Positions 1 through 8,509 of a stretch of 26,549 bases of DNA are shown piece by piece. The DNA lies in assembly GCA_031254795.1 (NCBI GenBank), contig JAIRTS010000229.1, positions 1 to 26,549 on the forward strand, read 5' to 3'. A model generated the notes under the pieces. That model was given only the letters and a program-made list of their open reading frames with translations. It was not told the DNA's origin and ran no database searches. Each line of letters starts with the position of its first letter. The first letter of the stretch is position 1. Made by a program: the position numbers and the translations under genes. Source of the stretch: Treponema sp. GTDB taxonomy: Bacteria; Spirochaetota; Spirochaetia; Treponematales; Breznakiellaceae.

Positions 1-2
1 GT

Positions 3-32
3 GCTGTTCCAAAATTGAAGTTTTGGAACAGC
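3..32. repeat. Perfect 12-bp inverted repeat near the window edge
   Basis: The arms GCTGTTCCAAAA (3-14) and TTTTGGAACAGC (21-32) are exact reverse complements around a 6-nt loop. On the plus strand a T-rich stretch follows about 8 bases later, so it could terminate a gene lying to the left of the window. On the minus strand it lies about 130 bases past the glyQS stop. A REP-like dispersed palindrome is equally possible. The rest of 1-163 shows no gene. Confidence 0.5.
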
Positions 33-163
33 CCGTCAATATTTTTTCAGACGCCATGTTCATGGGATACTATTAAACCGCAAGCTGCGGCCGCTGTCAA
101 TGTCCGTTCGTGTCGCCGCGGAATGCCGCCCGCCTTCGCGCCACCCCGCTTTCCCCTGCGCGC

Positions 164-1540
164 CTATTTTGTCCGTTTGTACGCCTTGATTTCCTGAAAT
201 AGCCGCGACGCGAGTTCCTCACGCGGAAGCCGTATCTGCTCCATGGAATCGCGGAAACGGAGAGTTACGCTGCCGTTTTCTTTGGTTTCGTAGTCAACCG
301 TAACGCAAAACGGCGTGCCGGCTTCGTCCTGCCGCCGATATCGCCTGCCTATGGCGCCGCCCTGATCGTAGTCCGTCGCGAAGTCCTCGCGCAGTCCGGC
401 GCGTATATCCCGGGCAAGCTCCGCCAACCCGTCTTTTTTCTGCAAAGGCAGAACCGCGACCGTGACGGGCGCAATCGCGGGGTGAAAACGCAGTACGGTA
501 CGCCAGTCGTCTTCTACGCCCTTATCCGCGACCTTTTCCTCGTCGTAGGCGTCGCAAAGCAACATGAGGAGCGTGCGGGTAAGACCTGCTGAGGTTTCGA
601 TAATAAAGGGAATGTACTTCTTGTTGCCATCATCCTGATCAATGTACTGCAAATCCTTGCCGGAATATTTCGTATGACGGGTAAGATCGTACTGGGAACG
701 GTTATGCACGCCTTCCAGTTCTTTCCAGCCCATGGGGAACAGGTACTCAATGTCATAGGCGTCTTTCGCGTAGTGGGCGAGTTCATCCGCTCCGTGTTGA
801 TGCCAGCGCAGGCGCTCCATCTTGATCCCCAGTTTTTCATAATACGCCCAGCGCCGCTTCTTCCATTCGTTGAACCACTCGACATCGGTTCCGGGCTTCA
901 CGAAGTACTGCATCTCCATCTGCTCGAATTCGCAAGTGCGAAAGATAAAGTTTTTGGTGACGATCTCGTTTCTGAACGCCTTGCCGATTTGAGCTATGCC
1001 AAAGGGCAACTTCATGCGGTTGCTTTGAATGATGTTTTTGTAATTCACATAAATGCCTTGAGCGGTTTCGGGGCGCAAATATATGACGTTGTTGTCGTCG
1101 TTTGACTCAATGGGACCGATATGGGTCTTGAACATGAGGTTGAATTTCCGCGTGTCGGTAAGCTCTCCGCCGCATTCCGGGCATTTTTTTTCGGACACAC
1201 ATTCAGGCGGAATTTGATCCGCCCTGAAGCGGGTCTTGCACTTTTTGCAATCGACAAGCGGATCCGTAAAATTCTCGACATGCCCCGAAGCCTCCCATAC
1301 GCGCGGGTGCATGAGAATCGCCGCGTCCAGTCCCACGATCTCATCATGAAGCTGGACCATCTCTTTCCACCAATTTCGCGCAATGCGGTTTTTAAGCTCT
1401 ACGCCCAAAGGCCCATAGTCCCACGCGCCGTTCTGCCCGCCGTATATTTCAGACGATTGAAACACGAAGCCGCGCCGCTTGGCAAGGCTCGTGATCTTGT
1501 CCATTGTAGCGGCTCCCTGATAAATTTGCGATTCAGACAT
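164..1540 (-). CDS. glyQS: Glycyl-tRNA synthetase, class II alpha2 type
   Basis: The enzyme charges tRNA-Gly with glycine in the cytoplasm. The 458-aa product has the expected length for the homodimeric archaeal/eukaryotic/spirochaete type rather than the split GlyQ/GlyS type. Visible features are the N-terminal WDYGPLG block near residue 40, a zinc-type cysteine set (C98, C101, C120, C123), the YLRPETAQG signature near 154-162, motif 2 (FRNEI followed by FRTCEFEQMEM near 189-210), motif 3 (AGLTRTLL) and a C-terminal anticodon-binding domain with the GRRYRRQDE stretch. I chose the ATG at 1540 because AGGAG stands 5 nt before it. An in-frame ATG at 1591 lies inside the -10 box of the likely promoter and cannot be the start. 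It is convergent with nothing visible and is separate from the sugar locus upstream. Confidence 0.96.
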   Translation of the reverse strand: MSESQIYQGAATMDKITSLAKRRGFVFQSSEIYGGQNGAWDYGPLGVELKNRIARNWWKEMVQLHDEIVGLDAAILMHPRVWEASGHVENFTDPLVDCKKCKTRFRADQIPPECVSEKKCPECGGELTDTRKFNLMFKTHIGPIESNDDNNVIYLRPETAQGIYVNYKNIIQSNRMKLPFGIAQIGKAFRNEIVTKNFIFRTCEFEQMEMQYFVKPGTDVEWFNEWKKRRWAYYEKLGIKMERLRWHQHGADELAHYAKDAYDIEYLFPMGWKELEGVHNRSQYDLTRHTKYSGKDLQYIDQDDGNKKYIPFIIETSAGLTRTLLMLLCDAYDEEKVADKGVEDDWRTVLRFHPAIAPVTVAVLPLQKKDGLAELARDIRAGLREDFATDYDQGGAIGRRYRRQDEAGTPFCVTVDYETKENGSVTLRFRDSMEQIRLPREELASRLFQEIKAYKRTK

Positions 1541-1589
1541 ATCTTCTCCTAGGGTGTACCACACTCCCTGCGTTCTTTTCTTGATTTTC

Positions 1590-1619
1590 ATTATATGGCA
1601 TATTGCAGGCGTTTGACAA
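1590..1619 (-). promoter_or_regulatory. Sigma-70 type promoter of glyQS
   Basis: Read on the minus strand, TTGTCA (1614-1619) and TATAAT (1590-1595) are separated by 18 nt. Transcription would begin near 1583, giving a leader of about 43 nt before the glyQS ATG at 1540. A perfect -10 and a 5/6 -35 make this a good match. It also shows that glyQS is expressed independently of the sugar locus upstream. Confidence 0.7.
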
Positions 1620-1764
1620 GCGGCAAGGAAACCGTCTGCGGAAACTGCCTGATCGGGCGGCGTTCCAGAGGAATGACGGTCTGCCGTCCGTAGGGATTCG
1701 ACAAAGGCAAATTCATCTTTACTCTTGCGTCCGGCGCCGGCGTCTGGAGAGTGAACTTTTTGGC

Positions 1765-1796
1765 GGCGTACACCGGATTTTCATCCGGTGTACGCC
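1765..1796. repeat. Perfect 14-bp hairpin between the sugar locus and glyQS
   Basis: Arms 1765-1778 (GGCGTACACCGGAT) and 1783-1796 are exact reverse complements with a 4-nt loop. On the minus strand the loop reads GAAA, a GNRA tetraloop. No T run follows on either strand, so it is not a classical intrinsic terminator. It may stabilise the 3' end of the upstream mRNA or be a REP-like element. It lies in the 358-bp stretch 1541-1898, where I see no convincing gene. Confidence 0.6.
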
Positions 1797-1847
1797 ATAA
1801 CCGCGAGGCAGGGTTTTCGTCCATGAAAACCTTCTCGAACATGCACA

Positions 1848-1873
1848 GGGAAGCCGGGACAGCCCGGCTTCCC
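1848..1873 (-). terminator. Hairpin just past the last transporter gene, terminator-like
   Basis: An 11-bp perfect stem (GGGAAGCCGGG at 1848-1858 with 1863-1873) encloses a 4-nt loop, 26 nt beyond the stop of the solute-binding-protein gene. The position fits the end of the long minus-strand transcript. It lacks a following T tract, so termination is inferred from position only. Confidence 0.45.
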
Positions 1874-1898
1874 CTACCCCACCCTTATGCGGGACAAC

Positions 1899-3245
1899 TC
1901 ATTTTATTATGCCATTGGCTTCGTTAATGAGAGCGTTCCATGACTGGGAAACCGACTCGACAAGCTGAGCCGGATCGGCGCCCTCAAACCACATGTTCCA
2001 TGCGATATCGCCACGCTCCAGTCCGGGGATAAAGAGGTAGTACTTCATGGAACCGTACATGGGATCGCGGATCATCGCCAACGTTTCGTCAACAGCGCGG
2101 GAATCCCGGTAGATGTTGTACTGATCGTCTTTCCATGCGTCGGGATCGTCATCAACAGGCGTTGACCAGAGTTGGAAGGCGTAGAGTATCTTTTCGACTT
2201 CCTCGCTCTTAAACGTACTGGGGATGACCATCACGTTTTCATCAGAGCTATAACGGTAGGTCTTGGACCGTGGGCCTTTGGGAAAGAGTACAAAACCCCA
2301 ATCATCGGTCATATCCCGAAGCTCCTGAGCGACGTACTGCTGACTTACCATCATGGCTACCTTGCCGTCGTGGAACATGGGCCTATACCAGTCCCAGTTG
2401 GAATCTTCGGGGCGCGGCATAAGAACGCCTTCGTTATTTAGACGGAGGGCGAACTGCAAAGCCTCAAGAAATTCGGGTCTGTTTGTGGCGTTGACAAATT
2501 TGCCGGACCTATCCTTGTCCACATAATTGGCGCCGTTGCTTGCTACAATGGCGTCAAGCATCTCGGTGGAAAGATCCGCAGTCATGGCGTAGGTGTCTTT
2601 AATGCCGTCGTTGTTTATGTCGCGGGTGAGTCTTTTACAGAGGTCAAGAAACGCGTTCCATGTCCATGTGCCGGCTTTCTGCATATCGTAGGGAAGATTC
2701 GGGTTCAAACCGGCTTCCCGAAAGAGACGCTTGTTGAAGAACACGCCATTGGCATGCTGGCTCGTGCCATATCCCACCGAGAACGCATAGGCCTTGCCGC
2801 CAAACGTAAAGGCTTTTATCACGTCTTGGTTCCATTCAACAGGTTTTTTGCTGTCAAACTTAATGACTTTGCTGTCGCTTATAGGGTAGAGCAACTTTTG
2901 GTTGTAGAGCATCATAGCCCAGTTCGGTTGCAACACAAAAATTGACGCCGCTGGTCTTCCGGCCATAATGGATGTCGCCGCAAGCTGCGCCATTTGTTCC
3001 CAACTGGATATGTTCTTTTCCCGAATTTTGAAGCCGCCGTCCCTCTGTATCTTCGCGCGATACGCGATAAGCTTCTCCTCGGCGTCGCTGTTGGCTTTGC
3101 GCGTGGCGGAATCCCAATCAGCCCACCAGTTGCCGATAACGACATCCACCCCTTTAAGACTATCCGCTCCACCAAGACTCCATGCGGGAAACGCCGCACA
3201 CACCATGAGCGCGAAGAAAAGTATTCGCGCTGTTTTTTTAAGCAT
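1899..3245 (-). CDS. Extracellular solute-binding protein of a sugar ABC transporter
   Basis: This 448-aa protein should bind an oligosaccharide in the periplasm and deliver it to the permease pair encoded immediately upstream. It begins with a signal peptide (MLKK, hydrophobic stretch, likely cleavage after PAWS near residue 23). The mature part has the layout of family 1 sugar-binding proteins: the PAASIFVLQPNWA stretch near 100, the GVFFNKRLFREAGLNP stretch near 170 and the GTWTWNAFLDLCKRLT stretch. Start ATG 3245 has GGAGG 6 nt upstream. It is the last gene of the transporter cassette, 80 nt after the MalG-type permease. A signal peptidase I site, not a clear lipobox, is seen, unlike the other solute-binding protein of the locus. 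The substrate is unknown; mannan or glucan oligosaccharide is inferred from the neighbours. Confidence 0.85.
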   Translation of the reverse strand: MLKKTARILFFALMVCAAFPAWSLGGADSLKGVDVVIGNWWADWDSATRKANSDAEEKLIAYRAKIQRDGGFKIREKNISSWEQMAQLAATSIMAGRPAASIFVLQPNWAMMLYNQKLLYPISDSKVIKFDSKKPVEWNQDVIKAFTFGGKAYAFSVGYGTSQHANGVFFNKRLFREAGLNPNLPYDMQKAGTWTWNAFLDLCKRLTRDINNDGIKDTYAMTADLSTEMLDAIVASNGANYVDKDRSGKFVNATNRPEFLEALQFALRLNNEGVLMPRPEDSNWDWYRPMFHDGKVAMMVSQQYVAQELRDMTDDWGFVLFPKGPRSKTYRYSSDENVMVIPSTFKSEEVEKILYAFQLWSTPVDDDPDAWKDDQYNIYRDSRAVDETLAMIRDPMYGSMKYYLFIPGLERGDIAWNMWFEGADPAQLVESVSQSWNALINEANGIIK

Positions 3246-3325
3246 ATTCTGCCTCCATCTAAAAAATTTTTATTTCACGCGCTGGCTATACGCCGCGTTG
3301 AAATCACAGGGTTATCCGGCTTCCA

Positions 3326-4336
3326 CTACATTTTGATGCCCGTCTGACTCAGGCTTTCAACAAAAGCTTTCTGCGCGGCCAGGTAGAGCAGGACAAGCGG
3401 AGCGAGGCACATGAGCATTCCCGTAGCGATAATGGCTTGGGTGTACCCCATAGGCGCCACCGTACTGGCAACGCTGTTTGTGCCGTTTATCACCGCCCAC
3501 CACTCGGCGAGACGATCCGCGAGACCGCCAAGACCGCTTGAAAGCATCTGGTAATTCGTCAAAAATAACGTTGAATAAAACGAATCGGTCCACTGCCATA
3601 CAAATGAGAAGAGGAAACACGAAGTGAGCATGGGAGCGGCGTCCGGCAACATAATAATGAGAAACGTCTTGAACTTGCCGCAACCGTCCACAGCGGCCGC
3701 CTCTTCAAGTTCCTTAGGCACGCCTCGGAAATACTGCCGCAACATAAAAATATACAGCCCGCTTTTCAGCCCCATCCCCGCAGCCGACAGCATCCAATAA
3801 CCCGCCACGCTGTTAAGCATATTCACAGGCGATCCGGTTGCCAGACGGAACAGGCCGAATATGTCAAAGAAGCGAAAATTAAGGTAGAGGGACGCCATGA
3901 TGGTCTGCGGAGGAACGACGATAATCAACATGACGCAGGCAAACCAGAAGTTTTTCAGCGGAAATTTGTAACGCGCGAAACCATAGCCGGCAAGCGTACA
4001 GGAGGCTATCTGGAGCGCCGCGCTTACAAGCACGATAAACACGGTTTGGAGCGCTGACGGCCAGAAGTCAAGCAGCCGGCTTGCCAGCGAGTAGTTTTCC
4101 ACGGTAAAATGACGGGGAATGCTGATTACCGTGCCGTCATACAGATCCTGCTGTTCCATAAAACTAACGCTGAGTTTATCCAGCAAAGGCTGAATAATAA
4201 GAAAACACAACCCGAAAATGAGGAGGGCGCGGCATATTTTGTATATAAAAGACGCGGTTTTTTTCCTGATCAAAAAACCGCCCCCAGAGCGGTTGGGGGT
4301 GCAATTGCGCTTCAAAAAAGCGGCGTCTTTATTCAT
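3326..4336 (-). CDS. Carbohydrate ABC transporter permease, MalG type
   Basis: An inner-membrane permease of 336 aa with about six hydrophobic segments. It has the cytoplasmic EAA loop (KELEEAAAVDGCGKFKTF followed by IMLPDAAP), which docks the ATPase. The first membrane segment begins near residue 30, after a basic N-terminus. The ATG at 4336 overlaps the previous permease gene by 8 nt, so the two are probably translationally coupled and form a heterodimer. The Shine-Dalgarno match is modest (AGGG, 9 nt away). Odd: codons 15-22 contain a GC-rich hairpin followed by six T residues on the coding strand, which looks like an intrinsic terminator inside the gene. No ATPase gene is adjacent. Confidence 0.88.
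   Translation of the reverse strand: MNKDAAFLKRNCTPNRSGGGFLIRKKTASFIYKICRALLIFGLCFLIIQPLLDKLSVSFMEQQDLYDGTVISIPRHFTVENYSLASRLLDFWPSALQTVFIVLVSAALQIASCTLAGYGFARYKFPLKNFWFACVMLIIVVPPQTIMASLYLNFRFFDIFGLFRLATGSPVNMLNSVAGYWMLSAAGMGLKSGLYIFMLRQYFRGVPKELEEAAAVDGCGKFKTFLIIMLPDAAPMLTSCFLFSFVWQWTDSFYSTLFLTNYQMLSSGLGGLADRLAEWWAVINGTNSVASTVAPMGYTQAIIATGMLMCLAPLVLLYLAAQKAFVESLSQTGIKM
4271..4294 (-). terminator. Terminator-like hairpin with T6 inside the permease start
   Basis: On the minus strand AACCGC and GCGGTT pair around a 7-nt loop, and the stem runs directly into TTTTTT. A competing stem pairs CCCCC with GGGGG over the same bases. It sits at codons 15-22 of the MalG-type permease at 3326-4336. Active translation would mask it, so it might reduce transcription of the last two genes when translation lags. 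Function is inferred from shape only. Confidence 0.35.
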
Positions 4337-5258
4337 AATAGTACACCCTTTTTGAAATAATCGCTCCGGCGACGCCGATTATTATTATAACCGCCAGAAA
4401 ATACACCCACGCCATTGCGGTGGAAAAGCCGTATTCCATGCGTTGCATCAACGTCGTGTTTATTTTTGTCATCACCCTGTTGTCGGTTCTGATAAAGTAA
4501 TCAACCACACTGTAAATGACATTGACAAGAATGAGCGGGCTTACCATTGGAAACGTTATTTTCCAGAAACATTCCCACGCGGTGGCGCCCTCGATCTTCG
4601 CGGCTTCAAACATGCTCGGCGGAATGGTTTGCAGCGCCGACAGGAAAATAATGATCTGTATGCCGGAAGCCATGGCTATATCGTACACCTGATTTACAAC
4701 GTCAAAAATGTATTCCATAAAGTCGCCGCCGGCGGCGCCCTCAGTGATGAGTATGTCTTCAAGCACGCCTGTAATTGAAGACTTCACGGAATTTCCTTGT
4801 TTGATTATATCCGCCATATTGCTTAAAAGCGCGTTGTTGGTTTCAAGTCCGATCATTACGCCGGAGGAAAGAATAACCGGCAAAAAGAAGACCGCCCTGA
4901 CAAAACCTCTGCCTCGAAATTTCTGATTTAAAAGGAGCGCGCTAAAAAGGCTGAAAATGATTATCGCCGGAACGATAAGCAACATGCGCCCCACCTCTTC
5001 GGTAAGAAGCCGGTTAAATTCGGGATCAATAAAAAACACCCGCTTCAAATTGGCTAAGCCCGTAAAGTTCATGGAAAACCCATGTTTTACGACGTCAATA
5101 TTCACCTCGCTAAATACCATGCGGAGAGATTCCAAAATGGGAAAAAATACAAACGCCAAAAAACCTATGGCAAAAGGCAGTATGTATAGGCAACCTGCCA
5201 CGGCGTTTTTGCCTTCGAGCGTCAACATGAATTTCCCTTTTTTCCTTGCTAGGTACAC
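4329..5258 (-). CDS. Sugar ABC transporter permease, MalF/UgpA type
   Basis: An inner-membrane permease of about 309 aa, partner of the MalG-type permease that follows. It shows a first transmembrane segment (GCLYILPFAIGFLAFVFFP), several more membrane spans and the EAA loop MFEAAKIEGATAWECFWKI followed by TFPMVSPL. An open frame starts at GTG 5273, overlapping the stop of the DUF5696 gene. I prefer the GTG at 5258, because a near-perfect AAGGAGG (5264-5270) lies 5 nt before it and directly after the upstream stop. An ATG at 5228 is a third option. About 50 residues between the second and third membrane spans (GNSVKSSITGVLEDILITEG region) form a larger soluble loop than usual. Confidence 0.85.
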   Translation of the reverse strand: MYLARKKGKFMLTLEGKNAVAGCLYILPFAIGFLAFVFFPILESLRMVFSEVNIDVVKHGFSMNFTGLANLKRVFFIDPEFNRLLTEEVGRMLLIVPAIIIFSLFSALLLNQKFRGRGFVRAVFFLPVILSSGVMIGLETNNALLSNMADIIKQGNSVKSSITGVLEDILITEGAAGGDFMEYIFDVVNQVYDIAMASGIQIIIFLSALQTIPPSMFEAAKIEGATAWECFWKITFPMVSPLILVNVIYSVVDYFIRTDNRVMTKINTTLMQRMEYGFSTAMAWVYFLAVIIIIGVAGAIISKRVYYYE

Positions 5259-5269
5259 AGCCGCCTCCT

Positions 5270-7846
5270 TCACCGAATCACCGCGTAATTATTCGCCGCG
5301 ACTGCGGCGCCGTTATAATGCCAGATGTCGTCGCCAGAGTTTACAACTACCAGCGTTCCATCATCGTATTCTGTCACTGTAACGCCCGGCGACAACGTTT
5401 CGTGATTTTTAATTTCCTGCCCGTAGAGTCCGTCAAAGTCTCGCTCGAATTGTTTGTAGAGCGCGGCGGCGTCGTTCGCCCATTTGCCATATTCATTGGC
5501 GTAAAACTGGCGGAATTTCGTTTCCTGCAAAGCCGCCACTTCCTCCGTCATAAAACTGAAATACAATCCCGCGCCGCTCGCTATGCTTTCAAGCAGATTT
5601 TTTGTGTAATCTTCGGCAAGGTTTATCGCTTTTCCCGTATAGGGCACAAGACCGTGAAGGGCTATCTGATAAAAAGGAACCGCCTCGTCGGTGATGCCGA
5701 AGCCCTGATCGCCTGTCGTCATGTCCGTGATAATGTCCGCGTAGGGCGCGGTATACACGAAGCCGGTATTGACGAGCACGCCTTTTCCTTTCCGTTTTAA
5801 TTCGGACAGCTTTTCGCGTTGCATATTCATGGACGCTTCGCGGCTCACAAGACGCTTTTCGTTGTAATCTCCCGCGAGTTTTGAGCCTATGGTTCTAAAG
5901 GCAAAATTCTCCACTCCCAACCCGGTCGCTTTGTCAACAAAGCCGTCAATGAGTTTCATCATATAATCGGGACGGGCAAGATAACTCAATTTGCCCCACT
6001 GCGTGCGTTCGCCAAACCAGACGAAACTGTAAGGGTACGATTCGATGCGGTCGCGGCTCACGTAACGGGCCGCGTCGCGGTACAGGCTGAAATTGTCGAA
6101 CACGCTGTTATCCCTCATAAAGAGAAAATCCGCCTCGACATAAAAACCGTAGTCCCGCTCTCTGGCGGCGGCGGCAAGGTTCATAAAATCGCGCCCGCTT
6201 CCCAGCGTCTTTATTAATGAAATCTTTGATGGCACGGCGTGATCGACGGAACCGTTAAACCAGCCTATCAGTTTTATCCGCGCGTTTTTCCAGCCAAAGT
6301 CCGCGAAATCTTGAATCATGCTTTGCGCTTCTTTAAAAGAAGTAAGCGGCAAGGGAAGATCAAACGGAATGCCCAGCCTGTGCTGGGTCTTGTTTACGGC
6401 TCCCACAATTTCCACAACAACAGGAACGCCGCCGTCAACGCTGGGGGAAAGTTCGGGGTGGCGGTTGCGAAGGTAGGAGCGATACTCCTTCGCCATGCCC
6501 ACGTACCCTTCTTCGGCGCAGAAAATAAACCGTTGCGCAATGCGCTCCCCTTCGGGAAGCGACCGTTCATAAAGGTACACAGCGCGGTCGGATCGGCCTG
6601 AAATATCCATTTTTTCGCCGTGAATCAGGGCGAATTGAGCGAAAACGCTGTTGTAGGAACAATTTCTGCCGGAAACATCGGCGCGTATGCTGGAATACGC
6701 GGAGCCTTCCTCAATGACGCAGAGCAGGGCGGCGCCATTTTTCTGTATGCCGAAACAGGGGAACGGCGCCCTATTCTCGTAGATCACCGCCTCTCGCGAC
6801 AAGCCTTCATCCCAACCGTAGGTGTTGTTGTTGTAGGGAATTTGGTTGTTCTTGCCGTTATTAAAATACATGAGCGCTCCGCTTCCATCGGGAACCAAAA
6901 GGTAGCCCGAATCCTCAAGTCCGCCCGCGCCAAAAAAGGGCAAGAGTCCGAGCCGCGTTATCGGATAAGCGGGCCGGTAGGCTATCTTGTCAAACGGCGC
7001 GGAGACAACAAGGGAATTGCCGTCAAGCTCATAGCGAATGGTCACGTTAAAAGCCGGTTTTTCATCCACGCTGGAAACACTGTACCGTGAAGTGTCTTCA
7101 ATATAATCGTCATAGGTGTAGCCTGCGGCGATAAAAAATTCTTCGATTTGGATCTTCATGTACTCTTGGGTGGTGTCGCGCATGACGTACACCCTTCCCC
7201 GCGCAAGGTCGGGGTAGGTTGAAAGGAGGGCGTTTTTATCGTCACCTGGGCGCAAATTGTCAATGTCGTACAGCCGGTAGCTTGCCTCGACTTTGCGCCG
7301 GTCGCCGCGCTCCATTTTTTCGAGAAAACTCAACATCCTCGCTTCCGGCGCGGCGACTGGAAGCTGATAGGCGCGGGTCAGATTGCCTACGGTGTAATGG
7401 ACTTCAAGACCATTGTCACGAATTTCGTAATTATACGCTTCCTGTTCAACGCTGTCGCTCCCGCTGTAAAGCGTCATGCCCACTCCCGCGACATTGGCGT
7501 ACTCCAGAAAGAATTGGGAGCGCATAAGCTGCTCTGTCACGGGATCGGCGGCTGGATCCTCCGCGGCGTTTTCAGGGCTGGATCGCCACACCACGCCGCT
7601 CTCTTTCTCCCGAATGACGATTTCGGCGGTTCCCGGCGAAAAACTCAATTCCAGAAAATCATTTTCCAGAACCACAGACGAATTGTCCGCTTTGTCTCCG
7701 CCGGGCTCGCCTTCTTCGTCGCCTTCATTTTTTTCATATCTCTCGTAAATAACTACGTTTTTGTGCGTTAGCGCCGACCGTTTTTCGCAGGAAACCAGCG
7801 CGGCGAGGATGAAAAAAACAGGCGGCAACCACAACAGATTCTTCAT
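5270..7846 (-). CDS. DUF5696-type large lipoprotein, putative glycosidase-like fold
   Basis: An 858-aa exported lipoprotein with signal peptide and lipobox LVSC (C20), followed by an acidic linker (residues 35-55). Residues 60-300 look like a beta-rich region (ENDFLELSFSPGTAEIVIRE). Residues 300-345 hold a GG/GSG-rich block (GYLLVPDGSGALMYFNN). Residues 470-730 alternate strands and helices like a TIM barrel of glycoside hydrolases (ARIKLIGWFNG, GFYVEADFLFM, GVLVNTGFVYTAPYADIITD). The C-terminus (VTVTEYDDGTLVVVNSGDD) resembles the small beta-domain that closes many glycosidases. From memory of the family, DUF5696 proteins occur with sugar ABC transporters in Firmicutes; no activity is known to me. 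ATG 7846 has a strong AGGAGG/GGGAGG upstream. It sits between a Yip1 gene (9 nt) and the MalF-type permease (overlapping or adjoining). A glycosidase or glycan-sensing role is inference. Confidence 0.75.
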   Translation of the reverse strand: MKNLLWLPPVFFILAALVSCEKRSALTHKNVVIYERYEKNEGDEEGEPGGDKADNSSVVLENDFLELSFSPGTAEIVIREKESGVVWRSSPENAAEDPAADPVTEQLMRSQFFLEYANVAGVGMTLYSGSDSVEQEAYNYEIRDNGLEVHYTVGNLTRAYQLPVAAPEARMLSFLEKMERGDRRKVEASYRLYDIDNLRPGDDKNALLSTYPDLARGRVYVMRDTTQEYMKIQIEEFFIAAGYTYDDYIEDTSRYSVSSVDEKPAFNVTIRYELDGNSLVVSAPFDKIAYRPAYPITRLGLLPFFGAGGLEDSGYLLVPDGSGALMYFNNGKNNQIPYNNNTYGWDEGLSREAVIYENRAPFPCFGIQKNGAALLCVIEEGSAYSSIRADVSGRNCSYNSVFAQFALIHGEKMDISGRSDRAVYLYERSLPEGERIAQRFIFCAEEGYVGMAKEYRSYLRNRHPELSPSVDGGVPVVVEIVGAVNKTQHRLGIPFDLPLPLTSFKEAQSMIQDFADFGWKNARIKLIGWFNGSVDHAVPSKISLIKTLGSGRDFMNLAAAARERDYGFYVEADFLFMRDNSVFDNFSLYRDAARYVSRDRIESYPYSFVWFGERTQWGKLSYLARPDYMMKLIDGFVDKATGLGVENFAFRTIGSKLAGDYNEKRLVSREASMNMQREKLSELKRKGKGVLVNTGFVYTAPYADIITDMTTGDQGFGITDEAVPFYQIALHGLVPYTGKAINLAEDYTKNLLESIASGAGLYFSFMTEEVAALQETKFRQFYANEYGKWANDAAALYKQFERDFDGLYGQEIKNHETLSPGVTVTEYDDGTLVVVNSGDDIWHYNGAAVAANNYAVIR

Positions 7847-7855
7847 TCCTCCCTC

Positions 7856-8509
7856 CTAGATCACTCTAAACAGTATTTCTTTATACAGCGACACAAAATA
7901 CGCCGCGGCGTCGCTTATGAGGCTGAAAAATACAACGAAAATAAACACCATGACGCCAACGCCGACTATGGCGAGCATGCTTGAGAGGATGGTCTTTGTG
8001 AGGGTGTAATCATGGATCATCATCATGCCGGCTATGATGAGAAGAAGCGACCAACCAACAGAAAGCCCTGTCACAACATAGTAGATCGCGCCTTCCTCAT
8101 AGGTGATAAGCTGGCTTGCCACTATCATCACGGCGTTGATCAGCGTGTACGGAGTGAGGGCGTAAGAAGTCGCCATGTAAATGTCAATTAAATGCCCCTT
8201 GCCGTCCATGAGCGTCGTAAGGCACCAGTTGGACACGGTCCACAGACACAAGGGAACAATCACCCGCAACGCCACGGTAACGGCGTTAAACTCCTCCATA
8301 TTGACGGTGACAAACTGAAAATTCGTCAGCACAAGGCGCAGTATTTCCTCCAGTACCGTGGCCGCCACAATAACGTTGGCCGCCGCAAAGGAGCCGCGTT
8401 TTTCGTGGGTTAAATCCCAGAACCCGTCTAAGGGATGAGTGGAAACGTATAGAGCGTATTTCAATGTTTTTCCCAGACGGAACCACCAGTTTTTATCCGC
8501 AATTTTCAT
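7856..8509 (-). CDS. Yip1-family integral membrane protein
   Basis: A 217-aa inner-membrane protein. After a soluble stretch with the W-rich KNWWFRLGKTLKYALYVSTHPLDGFWDLTHEKRG-like segment (residues 7-40), there are five hydrophobic segments near 43-60, 78-98, 112-130, 141-163 and 175-205, the layout of bacterial YIP1 proteins. The frame is open to 8617, but ATG 8509 overlaps the upstream stop as ATGA and has AAGGAGAT 9 nt before it, so I take that start. Yip1 proteins are poorly understood. Here the gene lies between the NHL/TPR gene and the DUF5696 gene with overlapping or near-overlapping ends, so the three products are probably made together and may form one envelope complex. That partnership is inferred from gene order only. 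Confidence 0.75.
   Translation of the reverse strand: MKIADKNWWFRLGKTLKYALYVSTHPLDGFWDLTHEKRGSFAAANVIVAATVLEEILRLVLTNFQFVTVNMEEFNAVTVALRVIVPLCLWTVSNWCLTTLMDGKGHLIDIYMATSYALTPYTLINAVMIVASQLITYEEGAIYYVVTGLSVGWSLLLIIAGMMMIHDYTLTKTILSSMLAIVGVGVMVFIFVVFFSLISDAAAYFVSLYKEILFRVI

Noticed and set aside
1541..1591. 17-residue N-terminal extension of glycyl-tRNA synthetase
   Set aside because: The upstream ATG lies in the -10 box, whereas ATG 1540 has AGGAG at 5 nt.
1591..1842. 83-aa open frame upstream of glyQS, minus strand
   Set aside because: It contains the glyQS promoter and the 14-bp hairpin, shows no family resemblance and ends at the promoter -10.
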